From Pirellulaceae bacterium (GTDB lineage Bacteria; Planctomycetota; Planctomycetia; Pirellulales; Pirellulaceae), in NCBI GenBank assembly GCA_020846515.1, contig JADLDX010000025.1, positions 1 through 10,907 of the forward strand: DNA of 10,907 nucleotides, given 5' to 3'. A program made the translations under genes and the position numbers. This document shows positions 1 through 7,209 of the stretch, one piece after another. The number at the start of each line of letters is the position of its first letter. Within the stretch, counting starts at the first letter, position 1. The notes under the pieces were generated by a model that saw only the letters and a list, made by a program, of their open reading frames with translations, searched no databases and was not told where the DNA came from.

Positions 1-65
1 GCCCCCTCCCCGACTGAGCTGACGCCAGTCGACCCTCCCACTGCTACGCAGCGGGAGGGTTAGTT
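1..65 (-). repeat. Left copy of a 65-bp inverted repeat with hairpin
   Basis: Read on the minus strand, this segment matches 1457-1521 (plus strand) at 61 of 65 positions, so the two copies are inverted around the oxidoreductase gene. The core at 32-60 folds into a hairpin: ACCCTCCC pairs with GGGAGGGT and the inner GCTGC/GCAGT continues the stem to about 13 pairs (one G-U) around a 3-base loop. The stop codon of the oxidoreductase (64-66) overlaps its inner end, so the hairpin lies 3 bases past that stop and could act as a 3' end stabiliser or terminator, although no T-run follows. The element may continue beyond the window edge. Confidence 0.85.
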
Positions 66-1359
66 AGCTCGGCATGGTCCAGGGATGACGGTACTCTTTG
101 GTCAGCCACTTAGCGGCTTCACTGTCGCCGACGATCGTCTCGCTGATCGGGTCCCAAGTGATCTTCTTCTTGGTGCGAATGGCGATGTTCCCCAAATGAC
201 ACACCGTGGCTGATCGATGTCCTATGCTCACGTCGGCAATCGGTTTCTGCCGCGACTTGATACAGTCAAAGAAGTTATTCACGTGAGCGAAGTTGGCCTG
301 CGCATTAACAATCTTGGGAATGGTCACGCCTTTGAGCAATTCATGCGGAGTAGCGGTGATGCCACCGCGATAGACAAACAGACTCCCTTTTTCGCCAATG
401 AACTCAGTGCCTGGCGGAGGACTCTTGGTGTCCAGCTTTTGACGGCAGGTCATGACGACACCATTGGCATAGGTGTATTTGATCTCGGTTGTATCAGGCG
501 TCTCGTACCAACCATCAGGATTGTAGACCGCTGACCCTTCGATACTAACCGGCCCACTATCATCCATCCCCAAGCCCCATTGGGCTATGTCGAGATGATG
601 AGCTCCGAAGTTCGTCTGTTGGCCGCCACTGTAGTCCCAATAAAAACGGAACAGATAGTGGACTCGGTTCTGGTTATAGGCTCGTTCAGGTGCTGGTCCC
701 AACCAGCGATTGAAATCAAAGCCGGCTGGTGGCTTGCTATCAGGTACCGGTTTCCCAGCGCGTGCAATCCAATTGGGACTGGGCAGCGTGACGTTCACCG
801 CTGTGACCTTGCCAAGTATCCCTTGGCGCAAGAGATCGACGGCTAATTTAAATTCTTCGCCACTGCGCTGGAGCGTTCCGGTTTGCACCACGCGACCATG
901 GTCGCGAGCGGCTTTGATCATTGGCTTGCCTTCACCGATCACCAAAGTCAACGGCTTTTCGCAAAACACATCTTTACCAGCGCGGCACGCATCAATCGTC
1001 ATTGTGGCATGCCACTGGTCTGGTACGGTCACCACGACCGCGTCGATATCCTTGGCATCCAACAAGCGACGATAGTCGTCGGTCAACCTCGCCGAAAGAT
1101 TGGCTTCCTTCTTCAGAAAGGCGCTGGCTTCGGCCAGGTAGTTCTGATCCAAGTCGCACATCGCCACGATGTTCTTGAGAAAGTACCGCATGTTGTTCTT
1201 CGGGCCACCTTGGTTGCCCACGCCGATCATACCAACACGCACGCGCTCACTCGGAGGATCTGCACCAAAGGTAGCACTGTAACTCCTGGCAGACATGCCG
1301 AGAATCAAACCCGCGGCAGCCGACTGCTTCAAAAACGACCTGCGATCTGCTTGCGACAT
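64..1359 (-). CDS. Tat-exported Gfo/Idh/MocA family oxidoreductase
   Basis: Predicted NAD(P)-dependent sugar or inositol-type dehydrogenase, 431 aa, exported in folded form. The N-terminus has a twin-arginine signal (DRRSFLK, Arg6-Arg7) followed by an Ala/Gly/Leu-rich segment to about residue 30. The Rossmann fold starts with GxGxxG at residues 46-51 (IGVGNQGG). The family motif Cys-Glu-Lys-Pro is at 133-136, its Lys expected in catalysis, and GAHHLDIAQWG at 252-262 supplies the conserved His/Asp region of the C-terminal alpha/beta domain. A longer open frame reaches 1398, but the start at 1359 is preferred: AAAGGGG lies about 7 bases upstream and the Tat signal then sits at the N-terminus. 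Substrate cannot be told from sequence; planctomycetes carry many such paralogues. It stands alone on this strand, divergent from the catalase gene. A weak CATAAT -10-like box lies at 1403-1408 (minus strand) without a convincing -35. Confidence 0.93.
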   Translation of the reverse strand: MSQADRRSFLKQSAAAGLILGMSARSYSATFGADPPSERVRVGMIGVGNQGGPKNNMRYFLKNIVAMCDLDQNYLAEASAFLKKEANLSARLTDDYRRLLDAKDIDAVVVTVPDQWHATMTIDACRAGKDVFCEKPLTLVIGEGKPMIKAARDHGRVVQTGTLQRSGEEFKLAVDLLRQGILGKVTAVNVTLPSPNWIARAGKPVPDSKPPAGFDFNRWLGPAPERAYNQNRVHYLFRFYWDYSGGQQTNFGAHHLDIAQWGLGMDDSGPVSIEGSAVYNPDGWYETPDTTEIKYTYANGVVMTCRQKLDTKSPPPGTEFIGEKGSLFVYRGGITATPHELLKGVTIPKIVNAQANFAHVNNFFDCIKSRQKPIADVSIGHRSATVCHLGNIAIRTKKKITWDPISETIVGDSEAAKWLTKEYRHPWTMPS

Positions 1360-1432
1360 GTAATGCCCCTTTGATCCGAATAATTTTGGCCCACACACTT
1401 AGATTATGCCCAACCCAGATTCTACAGTACTC

Positions 1433-1452
1433 GCTGCGAGATTGGTCGCAGC
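1433..1452. other. Perfect 7-bp hairpin upstream of the oxidoreductase
   Basis: GCTGCGA (1433-1439) pairs perfectly with TCGCAGC (1446-1452) around a 6-base loop. It lies about 75-95 bases upstream of the oxidoreductase start and 5 bases before the 65-bp repeat. It could be an operator half-site pair or simply part of the repeat block. Function is unknown. Confidence 0.45.
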
Positions 1453-1456
1453 AGCA

Positions 1457-1521
1457 AACTAACACTCCCGCTGCGTAGCAGCGGGAGGGTCGCCTGGCGT
1501 CAGCTCAGGCGGGGAGGGGGC
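1457..1521 (+). repeat. Right copy of the 65-bp inverted repeat with hairpin
   Basis: This is the inverted partner of 1-65 with four substitutions. It folds into a 13-bp stem (1462-1474 with 1478-1490) around a GTA loop, with one A-G mismatch. Where the left copy has a G-U pair, this copy has G-C, so the stem is kept despite sequence change. The tail (1491-1521) is also conserved, which shows that the repeated unit is larger than the hairpin. Confidence 0.85.
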
Positions 1522-1589
1522 CCGCCTCGACTAACCCAAGCATGAAGAACTTCGCTGCGAACTCGTCTGTGCGGCGCACGCACCCTCCA

Positions 1590-1665
1590 CGAAAATCTAC
1601 GCTGAAGGCGTGATTTTCGACCCTCCCTGAGCTGCGCTTTGGGAGGGTTAGTGCTGCTGCGCAGC
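1590..1665. repeat. Cluster of three adjoining palindromes
   Basis: Three stem-loops follow one another almost without spacing. First, CGAAAATC (1590-1597) pairs with GATTTTCG (1612-1619) and ACGC/GCGT extends the stem around the loop TGAAG, with one bulged T. Second, ACCCTCCC (1620-1627) pairs with GGGAGGGT (1641-1648), the same outer stem as in the 65-bp repeat but with a different loop. Third, GCTGCGCAGC (1656-1665) is a perfect 10-bp palindrome. The shared ACCCTCCC/GGGAGGGT arms tie this cluster to the 65-bp element family. No reading frame of note is present. Confidence 0.75.
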
Positions 1666-1677
1666 GGAGATTTCGTT

Positions 1678-1693
1678 TGGCACGCCATTGGCA
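1678..1693 (+). promoter_or_regulatory. Possible sigma-54 (-24/-12) promoter for the catalase
   Basis: TGGCACG (1678-1684), a 4-base gap and TGGCA (1689-1693) fit the -24/-12 pattern: GG and GC are exactly 10 bases apart. The -24 element is perfect and the -12 element has TGGCA in place of TTGCA. Transcription would start near 1704, inside the leader hairpin. No enhancer-binding-protein site was recognised, so this stays a weak call. Confidence 0.25.
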
Positions 1694-1701
1694 TCTAGCC
1701 A

Positions 1702-1719
1702 GCGACGACACATCGTCGC
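1702..1719 (+). promoter_or_regulatory. Perfect hairpin in the catalase leader
   Basis: GCGACGA (1702-1708) pairs perfectly with TCGTCGC (1713-1719) around a CACA loop. It ends 17 bases before the Shine-Dalgarno sequence of the catalase. As DNA it could be an operator for a dimeric regulator; as RNA it would be a 5' leader hairpin. Neither role can be assigned from sequence alone. Confidence 0.45.
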
Positions 1720-1736
1720 AATTCTTTGGCAACTCT

Positions 1737-1741
1737 GGAGG
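1737..1741 (+). promoter_or_regulatory. Ribosome-binding site setting the catalase start
   Basis: GGAGG lies 8 bases before the ATG at 1750. It selects that ATG over the upstream in-frame ATG at 1726, which lies before this site. Starting at 1750 also puts the signal peptide at the very N-terminus. Confidence 0.8.
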
Positions 1742-1749
1742 AACGAGTC

Positions 1750-3993
1750 ATGTTCATCGCGCAGCGTCTAACGATCGCTATCGGCTTGATATGCGGCCTG
1801 TGCATCGTGGAAGTCAAGGCGCAGCAGATCCGCCAAACGGCCAACCAGACTTCATCCGGCCAGACCTCCAGCTCCAACCCCGCACCAACTTCTCAAGAAA
1901 CGCGAGCCAACATGTTATCCAAGCCTGGTACAGGTGGTGAAGCCCATCAACGCGCCACCGGTGATCAACCGGTTTTGACCACTGATCAAGGCGTGCCCGT
2001 CGCCGACAACCAGAACTCGTTAAAAGCTGGCCCCAGAGGTCCCACATTACTGGAAGATTTTCAATTGCGTGAGAAGATCTTTCACTTCGATCACGAGCGA
2101 ATCCCAGAGCGGGTCGTGCACGCTCGCGGCTTTGGCGCGCACGGCTACTTTGAAACCTATGAATCTTTGGCGCAGTGGACCAAAGCGGACATCTTTCAAC
2201 GCGCAGGCGAAAAGACGCCGGCTTTCGTACGGTTTTCTACAGTCGCTGGCAATAAAGGCTCCGCCGACCTGGCTCGCGATGTCCGTGGATTCGCGGTGAA
2301 ACTCTATTCGAAAGAAGGTAACTGGGACTTGGTCGGCAACAACATTCCTGTCTTCTTCATTCAAGATGCGATGAAGTTTCCGGACATGGTTCATGCCGCT
2401 AAACAAGAACCCGACCGAGGCTTTCCTCAAGCCCAGACGGCTCACGATAACTTTTGGGACTTCATCTCCCTGACGCCTGAGAGCATGCACATGGTCATGT
2501 GGATCATGTCTGATCGAACAATACCGCGATCCTTTCGCTTCATGGAAGGCTTTGGTGTACACACCTTCCGACTGGTGAATGCTGAGGGTAAATCTACCTT
2601 CGTCAAGTTCCATTGGAAACCGAAACAAGGACTTCAGTCCGTAACGTGGAATGAAGCTGTAAAGATCAACGGGGCTGATCCAGATTATCATCGGCGCGAT
2701 CTATGGAACTCCATCCAGGCCGGTAATCCACCAGAGTGGGAATTAGGTCTGCAACGGTTCGATGAAGAGTTCGCTAAGAAATTTGAATTCGACATTCTCG
2801 ACGCTACTAAGCTTATTCCCGAAGAACAAGTGCCAATCAAGATCGTGGGACGATTGGTTCTAGATCGTACGGTGGAGAACTTCTTTGCAGAAACCGAGCA
2901 AGTCGCATTTTGTACGCAGAACATCGTGCCTGGGATCGATTTCAGCAACGATCCGCTGCTGCAAGGACGCAATTTTTCTTATCTCGATACACAGCTAAAA
3001 CGTCTGGGCAGCCCCAATTTTGCCAACCTGCCCATCAATGCCCCCAAATGCCCGTTTCACAACTTTTTTCAAGATGGCCACATGGCAGTGACCAATCCCA
3101 AGGGCCGCGTAAACTACGAGCCTAATTCGTGGGGCGTTGGACCACGCGAGTCAAAAGAGAAAGGCTTTGAATCTGTACCCGAGGTTCAAGAAGGCACCAA
3201 ACAGCGCAGCCGATCCGAAACGTTTGCCGACCACTATAGTCAAGCGCGACAATTCTATATCAGCCAGACACCCGTGGAACAAAAGCATATCGTCGATGCT
3301 CTAGTATTTGAGTTAAGCAAGGTCGAGCGATTGGATATTCGATCGCGCATGGTGGCCCACTTGCTGAATATCGATCAGACATTGGCCGAGCAAGTGTCGT
3401 CCGGTCTGAGGCTGACCGAGATGCCTGAACCGGCCGTTGCCGCCCGCCCAACTCGTCAAGACCTAAAGCCGTCGGATGCTCTGAGCATCCTGAAGAACGG
3501 CCCCAAGTCGTTCGCCGGTCGCGTAGTGGGTGTGCTGGTTACTGACGGCGTCGATGTCGATATGTTGAATAGCCTGTCGGTCGCGATCGGGCAAGCCGAG
3601 GGCTCCTTGAAACTCATCGCACCTAATATTGGAGGCGTGAAAGCAAGTGACGAATCCATGATCACGGCCAATGAAAAGATTGACGGCGGACCTTCGGTGT
3701 TATTCGACGCCGTGGCGATTCTGCCCAGTCAAGCTGGAGCCGCAGCGCTGATGAGCGACCCAGCCGCACGCGACTTTATTGCTGACGCACTGGCACACCA
3801 TAAGTTCATCGCCTTCAACCCAGCCGCTCGACCGCTGCTGACCAAAGCCGGCGCTGGCGATGAGCACAAAGAGCAATTAGTTTCCGTCAATCAACCAGAG
3901 GACACTGTAGCGTTTATGAAACTATGTCAAAAGCTGCGCAGTTGGCCCGTCCCACCTGCGCCTGCCGCACCCCAGAAAAGCGTAAAGCCTTAA
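1750..3993 (+). CDS. katE: Exported large-subunit catalase (KatE/HPII type)
   Basis: Haem catalase converting hydrogen peroxide to water and oxygen, 747 aa, the size of clade II large-subunit enzymes such as E. coli HPII. A Sec-type signal peptide (about residues 1-24, ending VKA before QQ) and a Gln/Ser/Thr-rich linker precede the catalase core. Distal His124 lies in VVHARG, Asn197 in DLVGNN, and the haem-ligand Tyr411 in FSYLDTQ. The His-Asn (73) and His-Tyr (287) spacings equal those of HPII. Cys388, 23 residues before Tyr411, replaces HPII His392, the residue cross-linked to the haem Tyr. The C-terminal DJ-1/PfpI-like domain runs from about residue 588 to 710; no cysteine stands at the usual nucleophile position, as in HPII, and a Pro/Ala-rich tail follows. 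The signal places the enzyme in the periplasm, unlike cytoplasmic HPII. The start is set by GGAGG at 1737-1741. Transcription is probably monocistronic, with a hairpin downstream. Confidence 0.97.
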   Translation: MFIAQRLTIAIGLICGLCIVEVKAQQIRQTANQTSSGQTSSSNPAPTSQETRANMLSKPGTGGEAHQRATGDQPVLTTDQGVPVADNQNSLKAGPRGPTLLEDFQLREKIFHFDHERIPERVVHARGFGAHGYFETYESLAQWTKADIFQRAGEKTPAFVRFSTVAGNKGSADLARDVRGFAVKLYSKEGNWDLVGNNIPVFFIQDAMKFPDMVHAAKQEPDRGFPQAQTAHDNFWDFISLTPESMHMVMWIMSDRTIPRSFRFMEGFGVHTFRLVNAEGKSTFVKFHWKPKQGLQSVTWNEAVKINGADPDYHRRDLWNSIQAGNPPEWELGLQRFDEEFAKKFEFDILDATKLIPEEQVPIKIVGRLVLDRTVENFFAETEQVAFCTQNIVPGIDFSNDPLLQGRNFSYLDTQLKRLGSPNFANLPINAPKCPFHNFFQDGHMAVTNPKGRVNYEPNSWGVGPRESKEKGFESVPEVQEGTKQRSRSETFADHYSQARQFYISQTPVEQKHIVDALVFELSKVERLDIRSRMVAHLLNIDQTLAEQVSSGLRLTEMPEPAVAARPTRQDLKPSDALSILKNGPKSFAGRVVGVLVTDGVDVDMLNSLSVAIGQAEGSLKLIAPNIGGVKASDESMITANEKIDGGPSVLFDAVAILPSQAGAAALMSDPAARDFIADALAHHKFIAFNPAARPLLTKAGAGDEHKEQLVSVNQPEDTVAFMKLCQKLRSWPVPPAPAAPQKSVKP

Positions 3994-4020
3994 ACTTCTA
4001 GCCAGATCCTAGATATATAC

Positions 4021-4056
4021 GGCGTAGTGGGCGAACAGTGAAAGCGCCCTTACGCC
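4021..4056 (+). terminator. Strong hairpin downstream of the catalase
   Basis: GGCGTA (4021-4026) pairs with TACGCC (4051-4056) and GGGCG (4029-4033) pairs with CGCCC (4045-4049), giving 11 pairs with a small internal loop and an 11-base loop. It lies 27 bases after the catalase stop. A TTTT run follows only after four bases (4061-4064), so it is an imperfect intrinsic terminator. It might instead protect the 3' end of the mRNA. Confidence 0.55.
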
Positions 4057-4072
4057 GGGATTTTCGGCTCGG

Positions 4073-4078
4073 TATAAT
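4073..4078 (+). promoter_or_regulatory. Perfect TATAAT -10 box before the small gene
   Basis: A consensus -10 hexamer is present, but the bases 16-18 positions upstream show no good -35 element. It lies right after the hairpin and 100 bases before the ATG at 4178, so it could start a separate transcript with a leader of about 90 bases. The stretch 4079-4177 holds nothing else recognisable. Confidence 0.4.
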
Positions 4079-4177
4079 GCGACGACAGTCCATGCCGCTC
4101 AAACACTGATTTGGGCCTCTTAGAACGCGTCTTACGTGGACGCGCGGCTGGAAACGTCTCATTACATGTAAAGTTCA

Positions 4178-4474
4178 ATGGACGAAGCAGATATTGTCCT
4201 GGCCGTTCGTCGACTGGCATTCGACCTACGAAGCCTTGTGCCTGGCACGCTTGACCAAAGTCAAGCGTTCAAATTGCTGCAAAGCGTACCCGGCAAAGGT
4301 AGCCCACTGGTACAGTGGTTCAACCGCGAAAAAGATGCTCGACGCAAACGCGTCATCAGCGACGTCATGGGACATATGGCTCGATGCAGCTACCAGCAGA
4401 ATGCGGAATTCTACAAGTCGGCCGCCGATGAACTTGAGAAACTCTGCGACCAACTGTCCGCTGTCCCCGACTGA
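4178..4474 (+). CDS. Small hypothetical protein, 98 aa
   Basis: I do not recognise this protein. It is charged, apparently all alpha-helical, with no signal peptide or membrane segment, so probably cytoplasmic. It contains a basic stretch KDARRKR around residues 51-57 and two cysteines (about 69 and 90). Mixed codon use resembling the neighbouring genes and a plausible soluble composition favour it over the overlapping frames in the same stretch. The ribosome-binding site is weak (TAAAG shortly before the ATG). It lies between the catalase hairpin and a convergent propeller gene, whose stop codon is 35 bases beyond its own. A promoter-like TATAAT at 4073-4078 could serve it. Confidence 0.55.
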   Translation: MDEADIVLAVRRLAFDLRSLVPGTLDQSQAFKLLQSVPGKGSPLVQWFNREKDARRKRVISDVMGHMARCSYQQNAEFYKSAADELEKLCDQLSAVPD

Positions 4475-4509
4475 ATACACTCTCAATCGCTTACCCGTTT
4501 AGATCCAAG

Positions 4510-5790
4510 CTATTTTCCGATGCACCACAAATGCTTGTGGGTGCGCAAGAGTAACTGCCCCTCGGATGCAATCACTGATGAATTCGAAACCTCGCCCAAG
4601 GCATTCGTGGCCAGCAATTCGTACTTCGGACTAGCCCGAAATACGAAGCAGTCACCACCTTGGGTAAGTGAGTAGCAATTGCCATCAGCGATAAACATCG
4701 AGGACCAGTTGGTCGACTTCGTGCCCGCGCCTGATAAGCGTTGCTCCCAAATAAGCTTGCCTGTTGTCAATTCAAAACATTCGGCAATGCCGGGGTCATT
4801 ATGGATGAAGATGTGTCCATCATGAATGGCGCCTGAACCGATGCGTTGCTTGGTCTTGGGATGTCGCCACATGCGCAGGGCTGGATCGACCTGACCGGTT
4901 ATCGTACTGCCGACTTTTAATGCCATGGCCATACCACTGTATCCACCCATGGTGACAATCATTTCATCTTTGACCAAAGGTGACGTATAAACTAAGGCAT
5001 TGATGCCTGGACTGGACCAGAGCTCGGCACCGCTGCGCGGATCCAGCGCGCACAAGCGAAACGGGAAGCTGATCAGTAACTCTTCGCGGTCTCCGACTTT
5101 GCGAAGCACGGGTGTGCTCCACGAACCGTAGAAATCAGCATTCGTAAATTTGGCTTCCGCCGTACCATTGCGGTTTATCGGTTCATCATGTTGCCAGACC
5201 GTCTGTCCCGTTTGGCAATCGACCGCCACCAAGAAGGAGCGTTCGCCTGGGCCAAAGTTCAAATAACACAGGTTACCGTGGATCACGGGCGAAGCTCCGT
5301 AACCCCAAATGTGCTTTTGAATACCCAAATCACGTCGCCATATTTCGCGACCGTCAAGATCATAACAAAACAACCCTGCGGAGCCGAACCAGGCAATCAC
5401 ACGCTGGCCATCCGTCACTGGCGAAGCGGAGCAGAGTGGATTGGTGGCATGCGTCACATCGGCTTCGGTCCACTGCGTCCCTGACTGCCATAACAGTTTG
5501 CCGCTAATTCGATCAAAGCACATGAGCAACCGTTTGTTTTCTTTGCTCACTGGCTGGGTAAGGAATATCCGGTCGCCCCACACGATGGGTGTGGAATTAC
5601 CGGGCTCCGGCAGAGCCACTTTCCAGGCAACGTTTGCGCTCGGGCTCCAAGTAATCGGTAGATTCTTCTCAACACTTGTGCCATCGCCCCGCGGTCCACG
5701 CCACTGTCGCCAATCTTCACACCGAGCAACAACGGCCAGGCAGCATACGTGGGCACACAAGCTGACGATCGATAAGGGCATCCTAGACAT
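4510..5790 (-). CDS. Exported PQQ-like beta-propeller protein (BamB-like fold)
   Basis: Secreted or periplasmic propeller protein, 426 aa. A signal peptide covers about residues 1-24, followed by the family signature W-R-Q-W-R-G-P-R-G-D-G at 27-37. Propeller blades are visible as repeated 'D-x-x-[ST]-G-x-x-[LV]-W' type strands (FDRISGKLLW, YDLDGREIW, VDCQTGQTVW, LDPRSGAELW, FELTTGKLIW). It lacks the recognisable catalytic set of a quinoprotein alcohol dehydrogenase, so a binding or scaffold role is as likely as an enzymatic one. The frame can be extended to a TTG at 5811; the ATG at 5790 is chosen because AGGG sits 6 bases upstream and the signal peptide then starts the protein. It is the downstream member of a tandem paralogous pair with 5860-7134. 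Confidence 0.9.
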   Translation of the reverse strand: MSRMPLSIVSLCAHVCCLAVVARCEDWRQWRGPRGDGTSVEKNLPITWSPSANVAWKVALPEPGNSTPIVWGDRIFLTQPVSKENKRLLMCFDRISGKLLWQSGTQWTEADVTHATNPLCSASPVTDGQRVIAWFGSAGLFCYDLDGREIWRRDLGIQKHIWGYGASPVIHGNLCYLNFGPGERSFLVAVDCQTGQTVWQHDEPINRNGTAEAKFTNADFYGSWSTPVLRKVGDREELLISFPFRLCALDPRSGAELWSSPGINALVYTSPLVKDEMIVTMGGYSGMAMALKVGSTITGQVDPALRMWRHPKTKQRIGSGAIHDGHIFIHNDPGIAECFELTTGKLIWEQRLSGAGTKSTNWSSMFIADGNCYSLTQGGDCFVFRASPKYELLATNALGEVSNSSVIASEGQLLLRTHKHLWCIGK

Positions 5791-5844
5791 ATATATCCCT
5801 GGCCTCTTCAAGAACTACTGACTCAAACTCGGATCATGCATGAA

Positions 5845-5862
5845 TAGTTGATACGTCAACTA
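5845..5862 (-). other. Hairpin overlapping a stop codon between the paralogues
   Basis: TAGTTGA and TCAACTA form a perfect 7-bp stem around a 4-base loop (TACG on the plus strand, CGTA on the minus strand). On the minus strand the first three bases of the stem are the TAG stop of the upstream propeller gene. It is A/T-rich and no T-run follows, so it is unlikely to be a strong terminator; it might affect the 3' end or coupling to the next gene, 69 bases on. Confidence 0.35.
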
Positions 5863-7134
5863 ATTGCCGATGGCGTAAAGGAACTTATCGGAACGAACGA
5901 GTAAACGCTGACCATCCACAGCGAAACTACCGTTAAAAACTCCACCGTCACGTAGATCGTTCATGGCCACCTGTTCGAACTGGGGCTTGGCGGACAACAC
6001 ATACGTACGTCCATCTCGGGTCAGATAATAGACTTTGCCATCGGCCAACAGGGCGGATGCATAGACCTGCCCGGCACGATTCAGGCGTTCTTCGTACACA
6101 ACTTCACCCGTGTCCGCGCGTGCGCAATAAGCTATGCCGGAATTATCGTTCATCCAATAGAGATGACCTTCGTGGACAACGGGTGAAGACACATTGGAAC
6201 CTTTCAGACTGGTCCACAGACGGTGTGTCTTGGTTACATCGCCCGTACCACCGGTGCGCACTGCCAAGGCACTAATACCGGATCGACCACCTAAACAGTA
6301 GACAACGCCGTCATGAGCCACCAGGCTTGGAACCATGTACCAACTAATGTCGGTATTACAGTTCCAGAGCGGCTGGCCTGTCTTCGGTTCAAAGGCCATG
6401 ACTTTGCCATGAATGGCCATAACCAATTCGGTTTGACCGCGTGGATTCTTGACCAAGACTGGTGTGTTCCAAGCCTCGCGAATTCCTTCGGCTTTCCAAC
6501 GCGTTTTGCCCGTACGGCGATCGAGTGCTACCAGCGATTCGCTTTCAACACTCGCGTTAATGAACACCAGATCTTCAAAGAGCACGGGGCATGCCGAGGT
6601 ACCCCAGCCATTTGTTTGTGAACCGACGTCGGCTTGCCATAACTCTTTGCCAGCGTGGTCATACGCAACCACTCCGCTCTTGCCGAAGAAGCAAATCACT
6701 CCATCAGCGTCCACCGTGGGTGAATTGGCTGCGAAGCCGTGATCACGAATGCGCTCCTCTTCTGGCAATTTTGCCGCCAGCGTGCGTTCCCAAGCTGGTT
6801 TTCCAGACTTTTTGTCAACACACAACAAGTGTCGCTTGAGGTCTGACTGGCTACCGCCCTCTTGTCCCGGCACAAAGTAACCGGAGTAGCAGGTGATATA
6901 AATGTGATCACCCCACACCACCGGACTGGATGCGCCTGGGCCAGGTAATGCCGTTTTCCAAACGATATGCTGCGACGAATCCCATTCCGTCGGCAAGCCT
7001 TTCGCCAGGCAAATGCCATCGTTGGTTGGTCCTCGAAAGTTCGGCCAGTTCGCGGAACTGGATTGTGCATTGGCTTGCACTGGCCACCAAAGCAAACACA
7101 ACGTCAGCATCGCTCTCGAGCAAGATAGGCTCAT
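5860..7134 (-). CDS. Exported PQQ-like beta-propeller protein, paralogue
   Basis: Second member of the tandem pair, 424 aa. A signal peptide spans about residues 1-24 (ending ANA before QS), then W-P-N-F-R-G-P-T-N-D-G at 30-40. Blade-type strands recur (VDKKSGKPAW, YDHAGKELW, LDRRTGKTRW, FEPKTGQPLW), in the same order as in the downstream paralogue. The region after the signature (PTEWDSSQHIVWKTALPGPG) closely parallels ITWSPSANVAWKVALPEPG in the neighbour, which supports an old gene duplication. The open frame reaches a GTG at 7179, but AGGAG (7143-7147 on the plus strand as CTCCT) lies 8 bases before the ATG at 7134, and that start gives a clean signal peptide. Function is likely periplasmic; the ligand is unknown. 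Annotation pipelines often call such proteins BamB-like, but they do not need to be part of the Bam complex. Confidence 0.9.
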   Translation of the reverse strand: MSLSCSRAMLTLCLLWWPVQANAQSSSANWPNFRGPTNDGICLAKGLPTEWDSSQHIVWKTALPGPGASSPVVWGDHIYITCYSGYFVPGQEGGSQSDLKRHLLCVDKKSGKPAWERTLAAKLPEEERIRDHGFAANSPTVDADGVICFFGKSGVVAYDHAGKELWQADVGSQTNGWGTSACPVLFEDLVFINASVESESLVALDRRTGKTRWKAEGIREAWNTPVLVKNPRGQTELVMAIHGKVMAFEPKTGQPLWNCNTDISWYMVPSLVAHDGVVYCLGGRSGISALAVRTGGTGDVTKTHRLWTSLKGSNVSSPVVHEGHLYWMNDNSGIAYCARADTGEVVYEERLNRAGQVYASALLADGKVYYLTRDGRTYVLSAKPQFEQVAMNDLRDGGVFNGSFAVDGQRLLVRSDKFLYAIGN

Positions 7135-7209
7135 GGGACTAGCTCCTAAGGTTTCCACCACAAACTGTAAACCCGGCACTCTCCGTGACGGGGACTGAAC
7201 AAATGCTTT

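Larger units (their letters stand above)
1360..1749. other. Divergent intergenic region rich in palindromes
   Basis: This 390-bp gap separates the divergent oxidoreductase and catalase genes. From left to right it holds a hairpin (1433-1452), the right copy of the 65-bp inverted repeat (1457-1521), smaller palindromes (for example GTGC-GGC-GCAC near 1570-1580), a palindrome cluster (1590-1665), a possible sigma-54 promoter (1678-1693), a leader hairpin (1702-1719) and the catalase ribosome-binding site (1737-1741). Short open frames here run through the palindromes and look spurious. Confidence 0.8.

Noticed and set aside
1505..1732. Minus-strand open frames between the 65-bp repeat and the catalase
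   Set aside because: They run through the palindromic repeats, have Arg-rich low-quality composition and no ribosome-binding site.
1726..1749. Upstream in-frame ATG for the catalase
   Set aside because: The Shine-Dalgarno sequence lies downstream of this ATG and points to 1750, which also gives a proper signal peptide.
2047..2691. Long open frame (214 codons) on the minus strand inside the catalase
   Set aside because: It lies wholly antisense to well-conserved catalase sequence and shows no recognisable motif; it is a shadow of the real gene.
4226..4486. Minus-strand 86-codon frame opposite the small plus-strand gene
   Set aside because: It overlaps the 98-aa gene almost completely and has no ribosome-binding site; the plus-strand frame has the better composition. 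The choice is only moderately certain.
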